Shown: positions 14,839-25,834 of the stretch, piece after piece
How the letters are laid out: every line of letters begins with the position of its first letter
Numbering within the stretch: position 1 is the stretch's first letter
NCBI GenBank assembly: GCA_025526935.1
Contig: JAHLKD010000001.1
Span: 1,054,001-1,118,000 of the forward strand
Length of the DNA stretch: 64,000 nt
Source: Cladochytrium replicatum
Lineage: Eukaryota; Chytridiomycota; Chytridiomycetes; Cladochytriales; Cladochytriaceae
Reading direction: 5' to 3'
The notes under the pieces: model-generated
The model's database searches: none
What the model was told of the DNA's origin: nothing
Seen by the model: only the letters and a program-made list of their open reading frames with translations
Made by a program: the position numbers and the translations under genes

Positions 14839-16027
14839 TCAATCGTCATCCTCATAATCCGCATCACCAGCTAGACTGCTTCCCTCTCCACTAAACTGTA
14901 GGAGAATTGCTGCTGCTTGGTCGTTCCTGCAAAGCTGTGATGCAGTCTTTCCTTCGCCATTCTTGATCCCAACCTTGATCCCGTCCTGTGCAAGCAAAAG
15001 TCCCATGACGTCTGGACCTCCTCCTACCAAAATGGAATGATCGGCGAACAGAAACACTCAGTGATTTGTCTAGCCTTACCCCACGCTGCAAGATGCAATG
15101 GCGTATCCCCCATTTTGTTCTACAACAGTGACGATTATCAGATGAGAAATGATTCGTTATTCGTTCTGAAATTATACTTACCTGTGCATTCACGGTTGGC
15201 TTTTTGGTGAGCAGTAGTTCGACCACCTTAGCGTGTCCACCTTCGGAAAAAAAGCATAACAGTCATTGCACATGAGCAATTGAATTCTTATGTGCCTACC
15301 TCGGCACGCCCAGTGAAGTGCGGTGTTGCCAGCTTTGTCTAGCCCTGTGTCGTCGGAAGATCAGATCAATTCTTTTCGATACTCGTGCATTACCGTTGAC
15401 TGAGACTCCGGCCTGTAGCAACTCAGTCACGAACGAGATGTTTCCTAGCAAGCCAAAACATATGATATTGAGTGAACGAAACAATATCATGAAAAAGCTC
15501 GATTGTACCTCGTTTTGCAGCTTCTGCATGAAACATATCAGCGACCCCGACATCAACCTTTCTCATGATGCAACCTTACCGTGCAGTGGATTCTCGATCT
15601 CGGCCGTGTTTTCGCCAACTTAAGAAACGAACAGACCGAGAAAAATCAAGAACTAATAATCAGGGGAGAGAAAAATGGAGGGATTTACCATAGTTGGAAG
15701 GCACGAGGCCCTCTTTGTCGTTCGCGCGGCACTTCCACCAGCTCGGATCATCCTTGTTTATAACACTGTGATCAAGCGAAACCCATCAAATGATTAAGCA
15801 TTTAACAAACCAATTGGTTCGATACATACTAGAGGACTGTGCCCTCGGTGAACGACAACTCGTCGGAATGTTGCGCAGTGTAGTCATACAACGCCCGCAC
15901 GACCTGAATCTCCTTCTTTCCAGGCCTGCACAAACAATAATCCAAAATTCAATGCACTCAACATCTTCAATGCCCGAACATAATGCGATCTGGATTACCT
16001 TGTGGGACGCGGAGGTGGTGCTGCCAT
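14839..16027 (-). CDS. OSTF1: OSTF1 homologue: SH3 domain plus ankyrin repeats
   Basis: Ten exons join to 211 aa, about the size of animal osteoclast-stimulating factor 1. Start ATG 16027 ('MAAPPPRPTRPGKKEIQVV'). An SH3 domain follows ('VRALYDYTAQHSDELSF', 'WWKCRANDKEGLVPSNY'), then the OSTF1 linker 'NPLHEAAKRGNISFVTELL' and ankyrin repeats ('GVSVNGLDKAGNTALHWAC', 'GGHAKVVELLLTKKP', 'NKMGDTPLHLAAWGG'), and the acidic C-terminus 'DADYEDDD'. Introns: 15926-15998, 15766-15829, 15619-15688, 15524-15579, 15445-15508, 15345-15393, 15241-15299, 15120-15181, 15024-15079. One exon, 15509-15523, is only 15 nt. In animals the protein binds Src-type kinases and actin regulators; the role in fungi is unknown to me. 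Confidence 0.93.
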
Positions 16028-16074
16028 TATTGCCTTCAAGCCCTTTGCCAAGCCACTGCCAACAGGTTGATTGA
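16028..16074. promoter_or_regulatory. Shared divergent promoter, OSTF1 / FAD oxidoreductase
   Basis: Only 47 bp separate the ATG of OSTF1 (minus strand) from the ATG of the oxidoreductase (plus strand). Both start codons are supported by conserved N-terminal sequence, so transcription starts must lie in or beyond this strip. No specific box is recognisable. Confidence 0.55.
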
Positions 16075-18585
16075 ATGACAGCAACCACAAAGTCAAAGAC
16101 CGTCGTGGTGGTGGGAGGCGGGTTGAGGTACGTCGAATCACTTAACTCTGAAGAAGAACGCTTGTGCTTATGAATTATAAACTAGTGGCCTGACGGCCGC
16201 ACGGCAGCTATTAAAAGACGGTCACCACGCGATTTTGCTTGACAAGGGGAGGTCAGTTGGCGGACGCTGTGCGACGAGAAGGATTGGTCTTCCTGGCGCG
16301 ATTGCAGTCGATTCGGGTGCTCAGGTACGCTGTTTCGTGCGGGAACTGATTTTTGCGTGTGACTAACGTTAACTCTGGTATGCAAGTTTTTTCCAGCCCC
16401 AGCTCCCAATTCGACTTCGGCATTCGCAGCGACGGTTCAGGAATGGAAAAATGCAGGTTTATTAGCTTCGAGCGAAGTGCATCTGAACCATCTGAATCCA
16501 CCAAACCAACCAGACGGTACTTTTCGTGATTCCTCCTGGATTCTCGCAAATTGCTAACGATTGCCCTTGTAAAGATCCCGGAAATTCTGGACATATTGTT
16601 GCGGTTGAGACGGATCACAAAGGTGGGCCGAAAAGGAAGCGATTCTCACTAGCTCGGAGATGGCAGTCTAAGCGTGGAGATCCGACGAGCCAGGAAGTTC
16701 ACTTTGTACCGCATAGGAAGGTCGTGACGGATGTCGCGGCGCTGCACAATAGTGACGTGGGCGGCATGAACACGCTCGCGAGGTATTTGGAGACGAGGAT
16801 TTTGGAACTTAATGGAGTGGTGGAGCCAAATACACAAGTACTTTTGTGTGAGGGACAAAGCATGAGTGCTTAGCTTATTATTTAATTTATTAGGTCACAA
16901 AGCTGGAAATCAAGGATGGGAAATGGATCGTTAAAGCAACACGACACGACACGTCAGCTCATGCCACCCCACCAAATATTGCAAGTGATGTGCCTAGCTT
17001 GGACGATAAGGAAACTATTCCACAGGAAGCCCCACAAGACCTTCAGTACGAAGCTGATGCCGTGATTCTCACCCAACCTGTTGTACAAGCACTTGATCTT
17101 GTCCGCAAAAGTAGTTTGGAAAAGCTATTATCAGAGGTATGTTCGGTCGTATTGAATGAATAACAGAAGTTGCTGATTTTCGTCTCTGTGATTTAGAGCA
17201 CCGAAAGCCAACTCGATCGAATCAAGTACGATCCATGCGTTTCTATGCTCGTTCACTTTCCGAAAGCCCCTGCAATCGGCCCCGGCCATCCCCGTGAACG
17301 TATCCTGGGAGTCCATGTGCTGAATCCCGCAGCAGTTGCACTGGCTGCTCACCAGCAAACAACATCACAAGGGCCAGCGCTGACATGGATAGGTATCCAG
17401 TCAATTAAGCGTGCAGCACGGCCGGCGCAACTCCCTCGATCGTGGGCCGAGAATGTGGTAGTTGCAGCTCAGGCTGTTGGGAAATTGTTGAAGAATGCTG
17501 ATATTGTTGGTGGGCTTGCGGCTGGGTCGGGGTTCTTGCCTCCACCTCCAGCAGCCGAAGAGAACAAAGCCGAGAAACAAGAACAGGCCAAGGAAATGCA
17601 GTCAGCGGCTCCACTAGACACGGCATCGGCTCCACTAGACACGGCATCCGCTGATAAAGTCAAGGAGAACAAGTTGGATCAGAGCCGGCCACAGAAACCG
17701 GATGGAACGACCCCGTCAACGGTCGACAACTCCGATGCCAAGAGCACATCGACAAAATCAATCGAAGTTACTCCCAGCGATGTGTCCGACGTGCCCAAAC
17801 CTGAACCCCCGAATACAACAGCAATCGATGCTAAAGTTCCCCCATCACCCGTTGAAGAAGAGCCACATCCTGGTGGCGAGACACTGGTTGTGCAAGGGGA
17901 TGCGGTCTGGAGCGCGCGTATGTACGAAGCCGAAGATACAGAGATTGCACGATCTATGCTTAGCGAAGTTACCAAAGTGTTGGATTACATGGCGGGAACT
18001 CCTGCAGGTCAGTTTGGAGAGAGCGGCGATGCGAAAGCGCTGCGGTGGTGGATCGAAGAGCCAGAGATTGTATCGATTAAGAAATGGAAGTACGCGTATT
18101 GCGTAGCTCCGGACGAGGGCGTGATCGTAGCAGATGGTGGAGGGCTATCCGAAACCGAGAGCGAGGGTGCAGTTAAGCGGAAAGTTCACGGATTTGTTTC
18201 TGCAGATGTTGGCGCCCCGCTCTTCTTTGCCGGAGATGCCTTTGGGTACCGTTTGATTGAAACGCATGTTCCGGGCGAAACAGCCCAAAGCGTACCGGCA
18301 GAGCATGCTGCGACGGTCGCGGCAGTTTCGATGGCTGGTGCGGATGGAGCTTCGGCAGCTGCAGCAGCAGTCGCGACTGCATCGACAACTACTATTCCAG
18401 CAGAGCAAACTGAAGAGCTACTATTGGCAGGTGGGGATTCGGGTTCGGAGGCAACAGAACCAAAAGAGGAGGGTGTGACGGTTTGGAGTGGGTTTGGGTC
18501 TGAGGTGGGTGGTCGCGGTATCGAGGCAGCGATCCTGAGCGGGGCAAAGGTAGCCAGTGCGGTGAGCACACAACTACAACTGTAA
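16075..18585 (+). CDS. Renalase-like FAD/NAD(P)-binding oxidoreductase with a long low-complexity insert
   Basis: Six exons (introns 16128-16185, 16325-16386, 16517-16574, 16838-16893, 17137-17196) give 738 aa. The N-terminus is a Rossmann FAD site: 'VVVVGGGLSGLTAARQLL', followed by 'LLDKGRSVGGRCATRR' and 'DSGAQFFPAPAP', the pattern of the renalase/amine-oxidase-like group. Further marks are 'YEADAVILTQPVVQALDL', 'LDRIKYDPC', 'WKYAYCVAPDEGVIVADGG' and, near the C-terminus, 'APLFFAGDAFG' plus 'GGRGIEAAILSGAKVASAV', which closes the FAD domain. Two family-foreign insertions, one near 17500-17880 rich in P, E, K and S and one A/E-rich near 18290-18480, roughly double the usual length. The first carries a 21-bp tandem duplication (17609-17650). 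Substrate unknown. Confidence 0.87.
17609..17650. repeat. 21-bp tandem duplication, two copies, in the oxidoreductase insert
   Basis: The unit GGCTCCACTAGACACGGCATC occurs twice back to back, encoding a repeated A-P-L-D-T-A-S. The copies are identical, so the duplication is recent, and the frame is kept because the unit is a multiple of three. Confidence 0.85.
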
Positions 18586-19100
18586 CACAACGATCACATG
18601 CCCACGCGTCTGTGGCAGTGTAGACTCATGTCACGTGCGACTATCACCAACAGCACCAATGGGCAACCAGTTCAACGCAACAATATTCAAATTCACCAAT
18701 ATTCAGCAGTAAATAAACAAATATTGCTGGTGTTGACTGGATACTCTCTCCTTGTCAATCAATCGGTTACCCACTCGTCATCCAATCTCTCTCTCACCAC
18801 ACAAATAGAGCTTGCCTCTCTCGGCTCTGCCCTTTCCCAAATCCCCTGTCCTATTACGCCACTCTACAGTGGCTACGACTCTCTCTAGCCGGCTGCGGCC
18901 CGGTCTGCTCTCGCGGTTCGCTCATATCTACATCTGCGTTACCCTGTCACCTGGCTCTTGTGCGTCTTCTCTCCCAGATTTCTGCATCTGGAAAGGTTGC
19001 GTTCCTGTTGTTCGGCTAATCAAGTATTCCAACAATACAATCCGTAAATATTCTATTTTGACACATCTTTCTTCAGCTCTTCCCATTCTGAAGGCAAGCC
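18586..19100. other. Intergenic region upstream of the cyclin gene
   Basis: 515 bp between two plus-strand genes. It is pyrimidine-rich (CTCTCTC tracts near 18790 and 18880) as expected for a promoter and 5' leader. The predicted ORFs here have no conserved features. No RNA gene or repeat seen. Confidence 0.5.
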
Positions 19101-20829
19101 ATGACTGCAACCGCTGTTCACCAGTTTCAAGTTACCGCCGCTCCATTGTCACAATCACACCCTCCTCCACCCCCACCCCCTCCATCACATTCCCTCCTCA
19201 GACCGCCATTAGAATCTCAAAATTGCTCTACGCAGCAATCCAAGGTGTCTTCTCCGAGGCCTTCTTCGGCTCCGTCGAGGCAGGTCCGGAAGCAATACAT
19301 GGCTGTCCGGCACGGACATTGGAACTCTTGGCTTTTCTCAAAGTATGAGATCCAAAATCCACCGAGCGTCGCTGCAAAGGAGAAGACACACGCGGAGGAT
19401 CTTGACTTGCGATTTAGGGTATGAACCTGGGGAGGTGTGACGGTAGAAAAACAAAGAAAAAAGGTGTGCATAAAGGTAGCATGGTGAAAGAACACTGCAA
19501 TCCCTATATATAGTTAAGTCCCCACTTTTTCTCGGCGAGGAATGGAGCCCGATTACCCCCCAACAAAAGTTGCTCTGGAAATCTTCGATTAACTCGTTTT
19601 GCAACTTTATAGGCATGCAAGTTCATAGCGCACATGGGCGTGAAGCTAGCAGTCGACGGCACGCCAGTTTCCGCGGCCTGCATCTGTCTCGCACAGCTGT
19701 ACCTCTCTAGGTTCTACATGCGATCGACATGGTCTTCGTGTGCATGGCGGCCGCTGGCAATGGGTGCGCTTTTCGCAGCCGCAAAGGTCACGGACCACCG
19801 ACATCGAGCCAAGAGCATTGCAAGGGCAGGATACCATGTCGGTCTGGACCACTTTGATCCGCGTGGTCAGTATGGGCGTGAGCTGGACCCTAGGAATCCC
19901 TTGTACGAGGTGTTATGCGATGATGTAGTGAAGCACGAGCTGCACTTGTGCGCTATACTCTGCTGGGATCTTTCGGACTTGAACACGCACGCGCATGCGA
20001 GGGAATGTGTAACGCTGTTGGGCGGGAGTGATGCTGCGAGACGGGTCGCGAATGCGCTTGTGAATGACGCGTAAGTTTGGGATGAAATTTCGGGATATGA
20101 ACGACAGATTTCTGAAGATTGGCGATGAGTAGATACCGGACTATGGTTCCATTGGAGTACCCTGATCGAGTGATCGGTGCCGCGGCGGCGTCGTTGGCAT
20201 TCAAGATTGCGGGCGAGACACCAAGATGCAGAAACGAGGAGGGTACGTTGAACCTTACACAATCGTCCGAAAGCCTATCTTGGTGGAGTAGCTACGACGA
20301 ACCAGAGGATATCCGGGGTACGTTTACTCACGTTCACGTTCGATTACACCGAGTTTTGAACGTTGGAAAAAACAGACGCCGTGCTGCAAATGTTGGATTT
20401 ATACCAGGCTCACGTAAAGCTGTCGACGGTACCCCCGATCGCACAAGCCAACCCCCTCTGCGTAAGTGCTTCCCCCAGGCACACTCTTTCAAAGTTGCGT
20501 GGACTCACCTGTCGTCGTCATGACAGTCACCGCCCAACACTTCGCCATATCCAAACGCGTCCCCGAGTCTGATCACAAACGCAACTTCCGTGCAGCGAAA
20601 GTCGCCTCAGCAACCACCACCACCTCCAACCACAGCAGCGGTAAATGCGAAAGGGATGTTGGTCGCCCCGCCCGCGAACGAGACGTCTGTGATGACCCCC
20701 TCAACCCCTGCGGTTTTTGTAGCAGATCGGAAGCGGTCAAGGAACAAAAGCGATGATGATGCGGATCTTGAGGAGGGCGAAGTTGAAGAGGAAGCACACG
20801 AATTGACCAAGCGCATGAGGTCAACATGA
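19101..20829 (+). CDS. Cyclin K/T-like protein (transcriptional CDK partner)
   Basis: Five exons (introns 19419-19612, 20071-20129, 20318-20375, 20462-20526) give 450 aa. After a proline-rich N-terminus the first cyclin box shows 'WLFSKYEIQNPPSVA', 'RACKFIAHMGVKLAV', 'LAQLYLSRFYM', 'MGALFAAAKVTDH', and the second 'HLCAILCWDLSD', 'EYPDRVIGAAAASLAFKI', then 'LSWWSSYDEPEDIRDAVLQMLDLY'-type sequence with the family's W-W motif. The 'EI.N.PS' start and box spacing are those of cyclins that pair with CDK9/CDK12-type kinases (P-TEFb and relatives), which phosphorylate the RNA polymerase II tail. The C-terminus is P/T-rich and ends in an acidic then basic tail. Fungal names (Pch1, Bur2, Ctk2) cannot be assigned from this alone. 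Confidence 0.88.
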
Positions 20830-21357
20830 ACATTTTACACAACAAAAGAAGCGTTTCGAGACAAGCTGAGGTGGTACAAATTTTCTCGTCGTGATTTACA
20901 ATCACGAATCTCTTATTTGTTTATTGTTTTTTTATAATCATTTTTCAATTATTCGTCCCACAACTTTGAGCCCCTAACTCCTCCTTTGGGTTACATAGTA
21001 AATAACTCTGGATTTTGACCGTCTCTCTTTCAGTCCTTTTCCATCCAATTCTTACTTTTTTAAATTTAATTGAGACTGAACTTGTTTTCTCTCTCTGTTT
21101 GGAGGATTGATTTGGTGGAATCCCCACAGGGTGTTTGTGTACTGACCACCAAAAGGTGTGTTCGCGTTTTCTCGCACTTTTTTCTTGCTTTTTTTTCGTT
21201 TTGTTTTCCGTTGTTCCAAGTGATACCGCTTGTGAGGTCTGTGACTAAAATACGGAAGATAACATTTCGATTGTTCAAAAACAGCAAGAACCAGGCTGGA
21301 GAGTTTGGCTGTGGTAAATCAATGCATAAAGATAATCCTATTCGAAGCAACGCAGAT
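20830..21357. other. Convergent 3' intergenic region, cyclin / SET1
   Basis: 528 bp, AT-rich, with T-runs (20920-20950, 21180-21210) suitable for 3' UTRs and termination on both strands. No supported gene or repeat. Confidence 0.5.
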
Positions 21358-24300
21358 CTAATTCAAATACTTTCTGCAGTTCTGGTGACGAAGAGTTAGA
21401 TGATCTGATCGATGCGCATCTTTCACACTGAACCTTTACCTGTGCACCACACAAGCATGGAATCTTGTTCTCCTCCAACGGGAACTTGTAGTCGTACGTG
21501 ATCTCTTCGCCTTCCAGAATGTCTCGCTTGGCATATATGACAATCTTTTTCTGGCCGTCCACTGTAATCACCTTCGCACTGCAATTGGGCTGTTAAAACA
21601 GACACAGTGAGAATTCACGGGGACATTTGGGAATAAACTTTTGAGCAACAATACCTCGCAGCAATGGTTAATGAACCGTGCCAAGTTCCCCTTTTTGGTA
21701 GCATCCAAGATCGTTACTTCATCCAATCGAAAGAGATAGCTGCTCCCGATTCCCATCTTCTCGTAATTCTTTTCTCGGATGTCAGCAACCTGCCCCCCAA
21801 AAAGAACAGCGCATTATTTCCAAACTTCCATAATCAACACGCCCCTCAAGAAATACCTTCTGTCGAATCCCCTCTCCGATATATTCAATAACCATATCGT
21901 TCACGTCAATCTTTTCCGTCGCAAACAGCCCCCAATCGTGAATCGTCGACCTCGCAAACTTGAGCCTCTTCTTCCTGGCTTTGAGCTGGTTAAACTTGAG
22001 CAAGTCCGACACTTGCTCGACTGTCGATGAGGAGAGCAGCGCTTTCTTCTGGGACTCGAACCCAATCGCAAGCTGCCGGTGGTGCATACGGTTAGCTCGC
22101 GAACTGATCCTGTGCTCACCGAGATTCGAGGCGATAGGAGGTGGGGGTTCGTTGTTGGATTCCGCACTGACGCTTGTGGACGCGGTTACTAGCGCGGTGA
22201 CGGGTCCCGCGCGTTGTTTTTGGCTATCAGGCACACGAGCATATCGCGTCGTTCTAGCGCACGTAGCCGAGTTCTCTGCTTCCGAAATGTTGGATTTTCC
22301 GACAATGTCCCATTTGAACGCTCTGAACTCCTCGATGACGTCGGTCAAGTACTTTTTCTTTGTCGGGTCCAGACCAGGTGTGAAAGCTGTGCTCCAGTCG
22401 ACGAAGGGCGGCATCTTGTGTGTAGGCAACTCTGAGGCGATGAGCGTTGATTTGATTGCGGCGTTCTTGATTTCGGAAGCCGTCCAGGGTTTGAATTCAG
22501 CGGTTTCAAACTCGTCGTTCTCGTAGTTGAGCAGTATGGCTGGCTTTGGTGGGAGTACTGGCGGTAAATTGGCGGTTATACGCACTTCTTCCGAACCGCG
22601 CCGTTCCTTCCTTCGCTTTTTCTGCCGGGGTAGTTCCTTGTTAGGTCGTTTACGCGGTTTGGGTTTGATCGCCGCATCGGAGTCCATCTCCACGTCAGGA
22701 GGGATGAGATCCGGCTCGGACGTGGGGAGTTCGGCATGTTGAGCTGCGGCGACGGATTGCGAGATTTGCTCCTCTGGCTCGCTGGCCGATGCTTCGTCGC
22801 TCGAGGAGTACTCAATCTCTTCGCGGACCTGGGAGCTTCTGGATACTTCCCGCCTTTCCACGCTTTCTTGGGACTCATCATCGCTTTCGCTTTCGCTTCC
22901 GCTCGAGTAAGATACCGTGCTGCGCGGAATCGAGCTTCGTAGCACAGATTGCGCCGGGCTTCTGTCCCGCTCTGGTTTCACATGATCTGAATAGCCTGAG
23001 TATCGTTCATTGTCGGCACGGTAGATCAGCGTGCTTCGCTGTTTTCGGAATGAAGGAAGTCTGGTCGGGGAGGTGCTTAGCCCGGTAGTTGACTTTGTCA
23101 CGTTTTGAAGCGACCCTATAATACTTTGCGGGTACATCTCACTTGGCACCGGTTTGGCTGCTTCTTTGTCGAGTGTTTCGCGAGAGCGAGCTCCAGCAAC
23201 TTTGCTGAGAGATGATTCAGAAGAGAAAGCAATGGCTGAGTTGGTGGTTACATCTGTCGAATGTTTGATGTGTGAGGTGAAAACGTCTGTAATGTGCTCT
23301 GCAGCGAGTGGGCCAACGACCCGATTCTTAAGGTCCCTAATAAATACTTTTCGTAGATCGTTGCTGATAATATTCAACGCGTAGTTGAACACTTCATCGC
23401 CGGATAATGTGGCCGACGGAAGAGTAGATGGAGACTTCGTTGAGGTTGAAATGGATGGAAGATCAGCGCTAACACTTTGCGCGCTTACATGCGCTTTGTA
23501 GTCACCACCACGACTTGTGTCAACGTGGTGCAACCTGTTCTGATGTGATCTTCTCGTGTCATCTCTATCGTCTCTGTGCCTATCGGAATCTCTGTCTCGC
23601 AATTCTCCAGTCTCAGGTCTCAGCGGATCCCTTCCAGTATTCTCATAATTTCGAGAGCCCTCAGGATGAAGTCTCCTTCGGTCATGGTCAGGAATAGGAC
23701 CGCCATATCGGCTGCGATTCCACTCAACATCGTCACGCTCGGAACGACCGAACCGACCACGGTAATCGTCTTGCCGTCTCCATTCATTTGAAATGTATTG
23801 ATCCATGCGAATGACGGTGGACTCGCGTGAGCGTCCAGAATAACGATCAATGGTTCGCTCAGGCTCTCGACGTTGCGATCGCCACGACGAGTATTCCGAA
23901 TCATCTCTCCTTACATTACGAGCTGCAGCATGTGGATTGGTATATTTCGGACTGGGGTCCCGCCTTGGTCTCTCAAGAGAGCTAGATTGGCGTCGTTGAG
24001 TATCCGCAGCCTGATGGCTCGAGGAGCGTCTGGAATTGTCATTGAATAATCGCGCCTGCTTGTAACCTTGAATTATGAAGGTATGAATACAGTGATCCCA
24101 AGGAGCGATGATTACTTACCGTTAATGTCCAGGACGGGTACAACCTTGGTATCTCGCACTTGAAGCGGCCTATTTTCGGACGCAATTTTTCTGGCTGTGT
24201 TATACGCTTGCCGGGCGTCCCCTTCGAAAGCGACAGCTGCTAATCTTGTCGATCCATCGCCGAGAAAAGTAACTGTGGAAACCGCCGAGTCCTCAAAGAA

Positions 24301-24470
24301 CGCATCGCGAATGTCCGAGGTTGAAATGGGAGGCGGAAGAGGCGAAAGAAGCAGCGTTGCTTTTGGAGGGTCACCAACCGAATTTTCGTTCCACTGAAAC
24401 GGATTGGATTCTCAGCTTGGTGCCCCTAATTTTTTAACAAAAAACTTACCTCAAACCAGATGCGCCGCAT
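21358..24470 (-). CDS. SET1: Histone H3K4 methyltransferase SET1 (COMPASS catalytic subunit)
   Basis: Six exons (24450-24470, 24120-24393, 21857-24066, 21655-21789, 21440-21589, 21358-21381) give 937 aa, close to fungal Set1 length. The N-terminus has an RRM-like region ('[19 protein letters not shown]', '[19 protein letters not shown]'). The middle is a long R/D/S-rich linker. The n-SET region precedes '[19 protein letters not shown]', followed by the catalytic SET motifs '[18 protein letters not shown]', '[17 protein letters not shown]', '[10 protein letters not shown]' and post-SET '[15 protein letters not shown]' (C-x-C-x4-C, ending exactly in -YLN-stop). The start is fixed by an in-frame stop just upstream. 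The last exon is 24 nt and the first 21 nt; gene finders would probably miss both. Divergent from FIP1 by 20 bp. Confidence 0.95.
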
Positions 24471-24490
24471 TTGCAGTCACGTGGTGCACG
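24471..24490. promoter_or_regulatory. 20-bp gap between divergent SET1 and FIP1 start codons
   Basis: SET1 begins at 24470 on the minus strand and FIP1 at 24491 on the plus strand. With 20 bp between ATGs, the 5' leaders of the two mRNAs must overlap or be nearly absent, and one bidirectional control region must serve both. The strip contains CACGTG (24479-24484), an E-box-like palindrome. Confidence 0.55.
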
Positions 24491-25713
24491 ATGAGCGACA
24501 GGGACAGCGACGATGAGGTAGATAAACGAGGGTTGGTTGGTTGCTCGAGAAGGTCTGACAGGTAGCTTGTAGGATATCGAGGTGGTTATCGCTACGCCGG
24601 CTACCCAGAATGTAGATGTCACAAAGTATATGCTCTACATACACTCGAAGTACACTCGATATTGATTCATATGCCAGAAAACCCGCTGTCATTGCCATGA
24701 CAACAAACACCTCAGCAAAATCTATCGTTATAAAAGCAGGTTGATGCTACCAGCTTCGTGGACAAACGAGTTCCTTTGCTAACGTTGTTGAAAAAGATAC
24801 TGCACACTCTGGTGCAGCACCCGCAAAGCAAGGTGCAGTTGATTTGAATGCGGTCGGCCAGTACGATGGGAAAGATATTTTTGATGTGGATTTGGAATCG
24901 TTCGAAGACAAGCCGTGGAGGAAGCCTGGTGCAGACATCACCGATTACTTCAACTTTGGGTTCAACGAGCAGACTTGGAGGGCGTATTGCATGAAGCAAA
25001 AGCAAATACGTGAGGAGCTCAACATGCAGAGAAAGATTGGCGTAAGCAGTTTCGCACTTCGTTCCAGAACTGAATTGACTGAGTATTTTTTATCAGGTTT
25101 ACGAGTCGATTGATCCGTCGCCAATGGATCGTAACATGATGATGCCACAGCGGCACGAGGATCAAGGAATGAAGTATGTCCGATACCCTATGCAGCACGA
25201 CAATCGAATGCCCCGAAAGATTCATGGCGGTAAGGTCCTTCAATAATTCTCAACGAGAGACTTCCCTTAAGCATTTCCGATAGCAAAACGTGGACGTGAT
25301 CACGATGACTCTGTAATTGATGTAACTCAAGACGTCCAAATCGAGAACAGAAATGAGTAAGTTGGCGAGGTGGGATGGTACCTGCAGTCATTTACCTTTC
25401 ATAGCATGGGCGGAATGAATGAACCATACATGATGCATGATCCGAATGCATCGCGGCCACCGATGGGTATGGAAAGAACTGTTGGATGCTTTTGATATTG
25501 TTTTGACCATTTGATTTAGGCTATCGCCATCAGCAGGTAGAACTAATGTTTTCTTCACTTTTTTTTTGATGCTAAAGAGTGATCAAGTTTGGACCACCCG
25601 AGCACATGAACCCCAATATGCCGATGTGGGATGATCGTGGGCCTCGAGGACAGAATCGATTTTACGGAGTTCAACCACCACCGCGAGGCGATTTCGACGA
25701 TGGATGGAGATAG
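24491..25713 (+). CDS. FIP1: Polyadenylation factor FIP1
   Basis: Subunit of the cleavage and polyadenylation machinery that tethers poly(A) polymerase. Nine exons: 24491-24517, 24573-24625, 24678-24739, 24797-25041, 25097-25229, 25284-25356, 25405-25466, 25520-25536, 25588-25713; total 265 aa. The N-terminus is acidic ('[18 protein letters not shown]'), then '[17 protein letters not shown]' and the diagnostic Fip1 motif '[19 protein letters not shown]' followed by '[19 protein letters not shown]'. The C-terminal part is rich in M, P, D and R and ends 'GDFDDGWR'. The eighth exon is only 17 nt. Identity is certain; the two small exons near the N-terminus rest on phase and branch-site fit. Confidence 0.94.
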
Positions 25714-25834
25714 GAGAGATCCAGAACATTGATTCACTGTAAATGTATCGATATAAAAAACCCTGTTTGTTCAGAGAGAGCATCTATCTACCTGACTAGG
25801 ATCTCCTTAAATATCATGCACAGAACTCTTCACG

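Noticed and set aside
17405-18590. Several long minus-strand ORFs rich in S, L and P
   Set aside because: Antisense shadows of the oxidoreductase exon, caused by its codon bias and low-complexity inserts.
21960-22526. Plus-strand 188-aa ORF within SET1
   Set aside because: Antisense to the n-SET/linker region of SET1; not independently supported.
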